NCBI GenBank assembly: GCA_002375465.1
Contig: DFLT01000005.1
Coordinates: 1 to 64,000 of the forward strand
DNA from: Alphaproteobacteria bacterium UBA3612
GTDB lineage: Bacteria; Pseudomonadota; Alphaproteobacteria; Sphingomonadales; Sphingomonadaceae
Reading direction: 5' to 3'
DNA length: 64,000 bases
Position 1 is the stretch's first letter. Each line of letters begins with the position of its first letter. A program made the translations under genes and the position numbers. Below the pieces are notes generated by a model that made no database searches, was not told where the DNA came from, and worked only from the letters and a program-made list of their open reading frames with translations. Positions 1-6,351 of this stretch are shown one piece after another.

Positions 1-445
1 GTATGGCATCGAACGGCGCAGCGTCGGGCCAGCCCCTGCTGCCGTCGCCGACATGTATTCTGACACCATCGTAGCCAAGGCGCTGCAGTCGATCCCGGGC
101 CAGCTTGCCGAGGGCGCCGTGACGCTCCACGGCATGAACCTCTCCGGCGATATGGCCAAGGATTGCAGCGGCATAGCCGGAGCCCGCACCCACCTCCAGC
201 ACGCGGTCGCCGGATCGGACCTCCGCTGCCTCCACCATCGCGGCAACGATATAGGGCTGCGATATGGTCTGGCCCGCTTCGATTGGCAGCGGCGAATCCT
301 CATAGGCAAACTCTGCCATTTCTTTGGACACGAAGGCTTCGCGCGGCACTGATCGCATCGCCTCCAGCACATGTTCGTCGCGAATACCGCGGCTGGCGAT
401 CTGCCGGTCCACCATTTCTCGCCGGCGGCGTTCAAAATCGGGCAT
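1..445 (-). CDS. pcm: Protein-L-isoaspartate O-methyltransferase, 3' end outside window
   Basis: The first 148 codons are visible. The protein would methylate damaged L-isoaspartyl residues so they can return to L-aspartate. It has the family's ISQPYIVA motif near residues 63-70 and the SAM-binding LEVGAGSGYAAA motif near 87-98. A later DGSRGWPDAAPFD stretch is also typical. ATG at 445 is preceded by a good Shine-Dalgarno (TACGGAGGAC). The gene lies beyond the last transposition gene and before any transposon end, so it is probably cargo. Related pcm genes occur on stress and metal-resistance islands. The usual surE-pcm-nlpD location in this same window lacks pcm, so this could also be a displaced housekeeping copy. 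Confidence 0.85.
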   Translation of the reverse strand, partial: MPDFERRRREMVDRQIASRGIRDEHVLEAMRSVPREAFVSKEMAEFAYEDSPLPIEAGQTISQPYIVAAMVEAAEVRSGDRVLEVGAGSGYAAAILGHIAGEVHAVERHGALGKLARDRLQRLGYDGVRIHVGDGSRGWPDAAPFDAI

Positions 446-513
446 GCTACGTCCTCCGTAAAGGGAGAACGGGGCCTCTGGCGATGTGTTCCCTATCCGA
501 CGGGGGGACACTC

Positions 514-543
514 TATAACTTAAGGTACTATAAACTTAAGTTT
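514..543. repeat. Tandem AT-rich direct repeat, possible promoter for pcm
   Basis: Two adjacent units of about 15 bp (514-528 and 529-543) share TATAA and ACTTAAG. ACTTAAGT is self-complementary, so the pair also makes a palindrome. The block lies in the 135 bp between the pcm start and the end of the IS1595-type gene. Read on the minus strand it offers TATAGT and TATAGA boxes upstream of pcm. A regulator-bound promoter is an inference. Nothing else was recognised in this gap. Confidence 0.35.
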
Positions 544-580
544 TCCACCTTCGTTTGACCGTTGAACCATGCCTATCCGC

Positions 581-1600
581 TTAAGACATACGGCTGCCAT
601 ATGTAGGGTGTTGCCAATCTCCGGAATAAAGTTCGGCATATGTTGGCGCGGTGACATCGCCAGCGATGCCCAGTAACGATCTGAAAGCGTTGAAGGGGTA
701 AAAGCGTCGATTGAAGCGAAAAGTGAATTCATTGAGATAGGCTTGCAGATGTTGCGGGCTGACTCCGTGATGGATGCCTTTCAGCCACGACTTGAGATTA
801 GCGAAAACGAGATGAATGATGGGGAGGAATTCATCGGTCACTTCAGGATCTCGACATTGTGCAATTGTGTGGTGAGCATAACCGCGCTGTCTCAGATCGG
901 AGTAACCGCTCCATTCATCTGTAATGATCAGGGTTTTCGGAGTGACGGCGCTTTCGACAAATTCACTTAACGACTTGGAGCTTCGGTCTGGGGCGACTGC
1001 TAGACGAACACGACCCGCATAGCGACCATCTCTTCGCTTATCCTGCGCAGTTCCAGGGTTTCGATGGCGCACCTCGACGGCACAGGAGACCAAAACTTTA
1101 TGATGGACACCGCGGCCCTCGCCCCGAGTCCGACCGCCTATCCAGGTTTCGTCCACCTCGACATACTCATTTGCACGGCCACCGATGCGATCTTGATCTG
1201 GGCGGACCATTCCAGCGCGAATTTTGTGAAGGATCTGAAAAGCAGTTTCGTAGCGGGAAAGGCCGAGTTGCCGTTGGAATTGAACGGCTGATATGCCCGG
1301 CGTCTGACTGGTGATGAGATATGCGGCCCAAAACCAAGTGGACAAGGGCGTTCGGCTTCGTTCCATGATCGTGCCAACAGTTAAACCTGTTGACCGGCGG
1401 CATGTCCGGCACACGAGCACGCCTGGCCGGGTCGAAACACGGAATGGTTCGCCAACCGCACTACAGTAAGGACAAACAAAACCGTCTTGCCATCGCGCCT
1501 TTTCCAGATATGCCGCACACGCGGCATCATTAGGAAAAAGACGCTGAAAATCCGGTAAAGAATTCGGGAAGGGTAAGTCTTGTCGTGCCAGAATGTCCAT
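581..1600 (-). CDS. IS1595-family (ISSod11/ISXO2-like) DDE transposase encoded in the transposon operon
   Basis: The 339-residue protein has an N-terminal zinc ribbon (Cys43, Cys46, Cys64, Cys67) and the IS1595-type catalytic domain. The catalytic candidates are Asp150 in VEVDETWIGG, Asp228 in LIITDEWSGY, and Asn268 in VFANLKSWLKG, the third position being variable in this family. The GIHHGVSPQHLQAYLNEF stretch is also diagnostic. Length is normal. Its ATG lies 17 bp after the tniQ stop, leaving no room for the usual upstream inverted repeat, and no inverted-repeat pair was found around the gene. It therefore reads as a fifth gene of the operon rather than an independent IS. No strong ribosome-binding site is visible, so coupling to tniQ is likely. 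Its job in transposition is unknown. Confidence 0.85.
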   Translation of the reverse strand: MDILARQDLPFPNSLPDFQRLFPNDAACAAYLEKARWQDGFVCPYCSAVGEPFRVSTRPGVLVCRTCRRSTGLTVGTIMERSRTPLSTWFWAAYLITSQTPGISAVQFQRQLGLSRYETAFQILHKIRAGMVRPDQDRIGGRANEYVEVDETWIGGRTRGEGRGVHHKVLVSCAVEVRHRNPGTAQDKRRDGRYAGRVRLAVAPDRSSKSLSEFVESAVTPKTLIITDEWSGYSDLRQRGYAHHTIAQCRDPEVTDEFLPIIHLVFANLKSWLKGIHHGVSPQHLQAYLNEFTFRFNRRFYPFNAFRSLLGIAGDVTAPTYAELYSGDWQHPTYGSRMS

Positions 1601-1617
1601 AAGCAGAATTCAGCGTT

Positions 1618-2238
1618 TCAGGTTAGCTCGGGAGGAAGGAGTAATCGCTGATGTCCGCGATTTTTTGCCGCAAGAGCAGCCAGAACCGCGGGGTCGATTC
1701 CCTTTTTAAGTTTATCAGGACCGATATCACTTTCTACGCGGCTTATAAAACCGCGCGCTATTTCGATAGCTTCACGCGCTTCTTCTAAGTTGGCGGCTGC
1801 ACTGCGTCCGTAGTCAGCTGCCATTTTCCAGCTTTCCGTTGCCAAACATGTCGGGCAAAACTGCAAACCATGGTGTTTCCGCTTATGCGAAACGGCCGTT
1901 ATCGGCAGCACCCACGTTTTACGGCCGCGGATAGGCATCTCTTCCACCAAATTACCAATCAAAGTCCGAAGGCTTGTTTGAAGAGCGCGATCAAACGGGC
2001 AATTACAGGCCGTAGCTAGATCACGCATGATGACTTCCGGGCAATAGGCATCCAGATCCTGTCCAAGCAGACTTACCTTTTGTGGCCAGAAACCAGTTGA
2101 GAAGGCAAACGGACTAATCCTTAATCCGTGCGCTACTCTAACCAGCCAGGATGTGGTAAGTTCGTCAGGGAGCGGTGACGGCCTGTACGGGAGTGCTTGT
2201 TTGATGCGGCGGCTGCCGTTCCAGATGGGTTGCAGCAT
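1618..2238 (-). CDS. tniQ: TniQ/TnsD-family target-selection protein, short form
   Basis: TniQ proteins link a chosen DNA target to the TnsC/TniB ATPase. The 206 residues begin like the family, with PYRPSPLPDELTTSWLVRVA near 17-36, and keep the zinc-type HGLQFCPTC motif (Cys128, Cys131). The usual RRSWRLAW/CPRHG part that follows is missing. Instead there is an alpha-helical, coil-like tail (about 140-206). The tail looks like ordinary coding sequence, so this may be a natural short TniQ rather than debris, but truncation by an old insertion cannot be excluded. It starts 14 bp after the tniB stop. In the comM-inserted element it is the candidate reader of the comM site. Confidence 0.75.
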   Translation of the reverse strand: MLQPIWNGSRRIKQALPYRPSPLPDELTTSWLVRVAHGLRISPFAFSTGFWPQKVSLLGQDLDAYCPEVIMRDLATACNCPFDRALQTSLRTLIGNLVEEMPIRGRKTWVLPITAVSHKRKHHGLQFCPTCLATESWKMAADYGRSAAANLEEAREAIEIARGFISRVESDIGPDKLKKGIDPAVLAALAAKNRGHQRLLLPPELT

Positions 2239-2252
2239 CGAAGCAGTCCGAA

Positions 2253-3155
2253 TTAACGATCAATTACCGAATTGCCGATTGAACGATCCTGTATGTCATT
2301 CAATATATCCCTTGTAATTCGTTCTTCACCGCTCATGATTGCCATGAGGCTGGCTATCCGCATCAGATTTGATAGCGAACCCATGCATCCGCCAGTCTTC
2401 TCAAATGCATCCCGAATCAGTAGTTTGTCTTTAATGTCCGTAGCTCGGCGAAGCGGCGAAGCAAAGCAGAATGAGGTGAAGGCAGCGGGAAAGCCTGTAT
2501 TCAGTTTTAAGGGCCTGAGTTCGTATTGATCCGTAATCCTGCTCCCTAGCTGCTGATCCAAAAGTATTACGCTCGTAACCTCCTTCATCCCGCTCACTAC
2601 CACTGGTCGCTTGCTTTCGTTGATGAGCGCGCGAAGCATCCTGCGGTATTCGTCCAGTCGAACTCCGGACTTACCTGCCTCGGCGACATTCGTGAACTCG
2701 TCAAAGATAAGCAGTTTCACCTGCGCTCGAGCGATCAGGTGAACCGTATGCGCGTGCAGGTGTCGTTCGGTTGGCCGCAACTGATTAGGCCAGTTGAGAG
2801 CGTCTAGGATATTGTGACAAGTGCGCGACCATGAATAATCTGCGGGTGTATCGATCCGGATCGCATCATAGTCGCTCCATTCGGACTCTGCATTCGGACG
2901 CGGGGGATGGATTCGAACAAATCGGTCAAGAGTCCAACTTTTACCGACGTCCGTGTCACCATGGACCACAAGTCCCCGAGGCTTCAAAGTGTCAGGACGT
3001 GTTTTCATTTCCTGCAAAATGGAATGAAGTTCTTTTGTTTGTGGCGTTGCCACAAACAAACTTTCCCAGACTTTGTTCACACGTATGTCATCAGGTAAGC
3101 GAACCGCTGCAGCGGCTTCGACCGAAAGGTGGCTGAATTCGATGTCTAATTGCAT
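2253..3155 (-). CDS. tniB: TniB/TnsC-family AAA+ ATPase, transposition regulator
   Basis: This 300-residue ATPase is expected to assemble on target DNA and license TnsA/TnsB, with TniQ choosing the site. Walker A is GDTDVGKS (about 66-73) and Walker B is LLIFDE (about 148-153). A sensor-like strand VVVSGM follows near 185. Length fits the TniB/TnsC group. Its start overlaps the tnsB stop by 10 bp, indicating translational coupling, and tniQ follows 14 bp after its stop. The ATPase assignment is firm. Whether it is closer to Tn7 TnsC or Tn5053 TniB needs a tree. Confidence 0.85.
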   Translation of the reverse strand: MQLDIEFSHLSVEAAAAVRLPDDIRVNKVWESLFVATPQTKELHSILQEMKTRPDTLKPRGLVVHGDTDVGKSWTLDRFVRIHPPRPNAESEWSDYDAIRIDTPADYSWSRTCHNILDALNWPNQLRPTERHLHAHTVHLIARAQVKLLIFDEFTNVAEAGKSGVRLDEYRRMLRALINESKRPVVVSGMKEVTSVILLDQQLGSRITDQYELRPLKLNTGFPAAFTSFCFASPLRRATDIKDKLLIRDAFEKTGGCMGSLSNLMRIASLMAIMSGEERITRDILNDIQDRSIGNSVIDR

Positions 3156-5086
3156 GAGCGCTTTTCCGTCTGAGCTGGGCCAAGATCGACGCTGATATCA
3201 AGGTCATCAATCTGCGGCAGATCAAAGTCTAGATCTTCATGCCCGTCGCTGTAGGCGTCGCGGGTTCCACCGCTACTCCCTCCTGCGGATTTTGACATTT
3301 TCGTGTTTGGTTGCGTAGCTCTATCTTTTCGGTTTTTTTCCGCTTGAGCGCGTTGCTTCAACTTCGTTCTTGCCGTCGCCGACTTGGCCGCGGCCTCTTC
3401 ATCTTCCTGCCGAATCAAAGCGTCAAATCTCTGCGTTTCTGCTGAGCTGGGCTGCCGGGATTTCTTCTTGCCGGCCCGTCGAGCTGCTGAAAGCTCGCGA
3501 TGCGATCTATCATAGGCTGCGGGAGCATTTGTATAAACGGCAAACCATTGCTCGGGCTGTTCCGGGTGCTCGACAATAAGATGAGCTGCATCGTCGGCTG
3601 CGATGCGCACCGAAAGTTTTGCCCCGAGATGCCCATCAGAAATCAGCTTGGAGAGCTCCGGCGATGTATATTTCAAGTATTTGTATTGTATACCGTATCT
3701 CTGCAGGGTTGGCTTCGGATTTATTAGAGGAAGCCAGCGATACCTAAGCTCCATCTCGTTGCCGAATACTGCGGGGAGAGCTTTTTTCTGTCCTGCAGCA
3801 CCAAAATAATACTCGTCCCACATTTCGTTTGGTGATCGGCCGAAGTTCCCGTCGCCTGTATGTGGCAGGCTATGGTAACGCAAAATCTCCAAGATGATGC
3901 GTCGCTCAAGTCCTTCGAAAGTGTAGATCGCCGGCATATGCAGGCCCAGCTCGTCTCTTTCACGGATATTCGAACCCGTGCTCCCTTCAATCATCTTTAG
4001 CCTATTTGCCAATGTCCCATTGTATCGTTCGATGATGGCCCCGAATTTTGCTTTCTTTGCGGGCCGGAATTGAATATTGAAATTGAAGCGCTTGGCAGAG
4101 TGATTTAGTGAGTTGCCGCGGAACTCTCCCGCATTATCGACAGCAACCTCGTTTGGTACACCACTTCCGGGCCAACGCTCCCCAGACATTCCCATTTCTC
4201 GAAGATATATCTCTTTTGGCATCAACATGTTTATCATCGCACATGCCAGCGTGGTTGCAGACGGTTCGGACAGAGATAGGTGAAAACCAACGACCATTTT
4301 TGTGTAGGTGCAGATCGCTATGGTTGCATATGCACGACGAAGATCGCCGCTTGCGTCATCAGCGCGTGGTTTGACATCCACGAACCAATGATCAATTTCT
4401 ACCGCCTGCATCGGCCGCGTTGCGATATGTTTTCTTCCGGTTTGAAGCTCTGGCGGATTTGTATCTTTCCTGCCTCTGCTGCTTCGATATACTTTGTCAT
4501 GAGGAATAGCCTCGATTCTTCTGCGGAGGGTTCCGGCGTTTATTTCGACGGGATTACCGTTCTCGTCTTTTTTGGTAGCCAAAGCCTTCACAAGTTCGGC
4601 TTTGAATTGCCGCAAGTTCCCGTACCCTTTTTTGAGTAGAACCTCGTCGATGGCATCTTGGATCATCTCTTCTAAATAGGTGGGAAGCCGGGATTTGCCT
4701 TTGCCGCCGGAGCGTCCCTTTGGGATCAAGCTGAGAATGTCGCCTGAGCGTTGAAAAGCCTGAATTTGACGATAAACTTTTGGTACTGACCATCCCAGTT
4801 GCTGCGCGATTTCTTCTCGCTCGGCTTTATTGGCCTCGCCATCGATCCACGGTGCCAGGAGATCGGCTAGGCGGCTAGCTTTAGTCAGACGCTCTCCACT
4901 GTATGAAAGTTGCGAATTATCCGAAGGAGGAGTGCTATTTTCGACAGATAGCTCGGCCAGAGTAGCCTTTGCGCGCAGTCCCTTTTCGTCCTCAAGGACG
5001 ATTTCGTCCTCCGATGCGACCTTTCGGACTAAATGACGCCTTCCCTGATATTGCAGGGTCATTCCCGTCTGCAACTGAAGCATCAT
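3146..5086 (-). CDS. tnsB: TnsB/TniA-family DDE transposase
   Basis: This is the Mu/retroviral-integrase-type transposase that binds the transposon ends and joins the 3' strands to target DNA. The catalytic triad is visible: Asp in AVEIDHW, Asp in VAVDNAGEF and Glu in IIERYNGTL. The last two are separated by 35 residues, the classic DD(35)E spacing. An N-terminal helix-turn-helix-like region (LGWSVPKVYRQI) and a basic, Ser/Lys-rich C-terminal tail flank the core. The tail probably contacts TniB. ATG at 5086 starts five bases after the tnsA stop; an in-frame ATG at 5110 would overlap tnsA by 20 bp. Length (about 646 residues) is normal for TnsB. Confidence 0.9.
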   Translation of the reverse strand: MMLQLQTGMTLQYQGRRHLVRKVASEDEIVLEDEKGLRAKATLAELSVENSTPPSDNSQLSYSGERLTKASRLADLLAPWIDGEANKAEREEIAQQLGWSVPKVYRQIQAFQRSGDILSLIPKGRSGGKGKSRLPTYLEEMIQDAIDEVLLKKGYGNLRQFKAELVKALATKKDENGNPVEINAGTLRRRIEAIPHDKVYRSSRGRKDTNPPELQTGRKHIATRPMQAVEIDHWFVDVKPRADDASGDLRRAYATIAICTYTKMVVGFHLSLSEPSATTLACAMINMLMPKEIYLREMGMSGERWPGSGVPNEVAVDNAGEFRGNSLNHSAKRFNFNIQFRPAKKAKFGAIIERYNGTLANRLKMIEGSTGSNIRERDELGLHMPAIYTFEGLERRIILEILRYHSLPHTGDGNFGRSPNEMWDEYYFGAAGQKKALPAVFGNEMELRYRWLPLINPKPTLQRYGIQYKYLKYTSPELSKLISDGHLGAKLSVRIAADDAAHLIVEHPEQPEQWFAVYTNAPAAYDRSHRELSAARRAGKKKSRQPSSAETQRFDALIRQEDEEAAAKSATARTKLKQRAQAEKNRKDRATQPNTKMSKSAGGSSGGTRDAYSDGHEDLDFDLPQIDDLDISVDLGPAQTEKRSCN

Positions 5087-5090
5087 CGCT

Positions 5091-5879
5091 TTAAAACCTA
5101 ACCAGATCATTGGTCAGGACAACACTGGAAAGTGCGCTGGCATTAGCCAAGAGCATCCGAATATACGAGTCTTCTCGGTAAGGGTGACGCCATTCTGGCA
5201 GATCAGTTAGCCATTTCAACGGAGTGTCATCCGTAATGGGTTTAGCGAAATCGACGAGAACGAGTTTTTGAGCAATCGCCTTGTCTAGTGCGGTGTCGAC
5301 CGCCGGTACGTCAAGTTTGTTATCGAAGCAGTGAGCGACGAGCTCGTTCCGCGACCAAATATTTCGCTCCGCAAATAGGGAGGTAATTAAATCTTTTTCT
5401 GTACAGGTCATAGGTCGCCAAAGGTATTGATTAAAATGCCTTATGTTTTGCACGTGACGAATGCTTAACGAGCGTTCGGTCAGGACCTTAAATATTAAGC
5501 CGCGTTCAGCCGTCCACGCTTTGATACGTCGGAACTTTTTTGCATGTTTGACAAAATTCTTTTTAAGATCGTCATATGGCTTACATTCGATGACGATAAG
5601 CGGACAGGGGTAAGACCCGTAAGATTGGATTTCCGCAATGATATCAGCAGTGTACTTTAAGCTGCCGATCTGAAACGTTTTCTGAGTCCATAGCCGTCTA
5701 ACTATGGGTTGAAATTCCAGCATCGTGAGGTGATTTTTCTCAATAAGACTTTCATATTCAAGATTCAGAAAGCGGTAATCGGCGCGGCACGGCGCGGTGT
5801 AGAGCGGCGTGCTGTATCGACCGCTTACGGAAACTCCTTTCCGGGGGACCTTTCGGGTAGGCAGATCCTCGATCATCAT
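5091..5879 (-). CDS. tnsA: TnsA-like endonuclease
   Basis: TnsA cuts the 5' ends of the transposon so that TnsAB moves by cut-and-paste. The restriction-endonuclease-like core is visible as Glu43 in NLEYESLIEK, Asp79 in YTADIIAE and IVIECKPYDD with Glu98 and Lys100. These match the Glu/Asp/Lys catalytic set of TnsA. The C-terminal half should carry the winged-helix TnsC-contacting domain. It is the first gene inside the right end, as in Tn7. Two ATGs (5879, 5876) follow a GTTAGGA ribosome-binding site, and the second is better spaced. Presence of TnsA argues for cut-and-paste rather than the replicative mode of Tn5053-type TniABQ elements. Confidence 0.88.
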   Translation of the reverse strand: MMIEDLPTRKVPRKGVSVSGRYSTPLYTAPCRADYRFLNLEYESLIEKNHLTMLEFQPIVRRLWTQKTFQIGSLKYTADIIAEIQSYGSYPCPLIVIECKPYDDLKKNFVKHAKKFRRIKAWTAERGLIFKVLTERSLSIRHVQNIRHFNQYLWRPMTCTEKDLITSLFAERNIWSRNELVAHCFDNKLDVPAVDTALDKAIAQKLVLVDFAKPITDDTPLKWLTDLPEWRHPYREDSYIRMLLANASALSSVVLTNDLVRF

Positions 5880-5897
5880 TCCTAACGTTCTTTCGTG

Positions 5898-5982
5898 CTC
5901 ACACTCTCACCGCTTTTGACTATTTTCTCACACCGTTTGTTTTTTCCATAGCTAAAGTTTTCATATGCTTTGGTGTCTCACA
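5898..5982. repeat. Transposon right end with TnsB-binding-type repeats
   Basis: Read from the comM side on the minus strand, the end starts 5'-TGTGAGACACC at 5982. TGTGAG recurs at 5932-5927 and 5903-5898, and a GGTGAG copy lies beside the last one at about 5911-5906. Each TGTGAG is followed by an A-rich stretch (AAAG or AAAA within 15 bp). Known: Tn7-family ends begin TGT and contain several TnsB sites. The exact base of the end is inferred from the 5'-TGTG start and the resumption of comM codons at 5983. The five bases CTGAC at 5983-5987 would be one copy of the target duplication; the other copy is not in the window. Confidence 0.65.
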
Positions 5983-6312
5983 CTGACCATGCCGCCCCTC
6001 GCGGAGGGAAGTGCGGAGGTGGCGGCGCGCGTGGCGACGGCGCGAGCGGTTCAGTCGGCCCGCTATGAAAACGAGAGCGCGCGCACGAATGCAGAGGCAG
6101 ATGGCAAATTGCTGGAAACGGTCGCGACGCCCGACGAAGCGGGGCGCGACCTGCTGGCGAAGGCCGCCGAGGCAATGCGTCTGACGGCGCGGTCCTACCA
6201 CCGCGTGCTGAAGGTCGCGCGAACCATTGCGGATCTGGCAGCAGCGGAGACGGTGGGGCGGGTGCATATCGCCGAAGCGCTCAGCTATCGCCGCCGTCCG
6301 CCCGTGTCGTAG
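5983..6312 (+). pseudogene. comM: comM (YifB, Mg-chelatase-like AAA) 3' fragment, cut by the transposon
   Basis: ComM is a hexameric branch-migration helicase that helps integrate DNA during natural transformation. Only about 109 C-terminal codons remain. They start LTMPPLAEGSAEVAARV and end in the diagnostic RSYHRVLKVARTIADLA and GRVHIAEALSYR motifs. An ATG at 5965 inside the transposon end runs in frame into the fragment, but it lacks a ribosome-binding site and the ATPase core. The 5' part of comM is not in this window. Loss of intact ComM would be expected to lower transformation, as reported for interrupted comM in other bacteria. Confidence 0.88.
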
Positions 6313-6351
6313 CAGAACGCGTCCGCTGCGTAGAATCCGACGGTCAGACGG

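Larger units (their letters stand above)
1..5982 (-). mobile_element. Tn7-like transposon (Tn6022/AbaR-like), right-hand part, inserted in comM
   Basis: Seen: five leftward genes for TnsA, TnsB, TniB/TnsC, TniQ and an IS1595-type transposase, packed with overlaps or gaps under 20 bp and visibly richer in A+T than the host genes. The tnsA-proximal end carries TGTGAG repeats and stops exactly where in-frame comM codons begin (5983). Known: Tn7-like elements place tnsABC at their right end and insert at fixed chromosomal sites. comM is the site of Tn6022 and AbaR islands in Acinetobacter. Inferred: the element runs past the left edge of the window, because no left end and no 5' half of comM are found. 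The left boundary given is therefore only the window edge. Confidence 0.8.

Noticed and set aside
481..545. A left transposon end near the pcm start
   Set aside because: TGTGTTCC near 485 shares only TGTG with the right end. No TGTGAG boxes or CTGAC duplication accompany it, and the DNA beyond is pcm rather than comM.
480..1750. The IS1595-type gene as an ordinary stand-alone insertion sequence
   Set aside because: No inverted-repeat pair was found by eye around 497-580 and 1601-1700, and tniQ ends only 17 bp upstream of its start. A database comparison of ISSod11-type ends could still overturn this.
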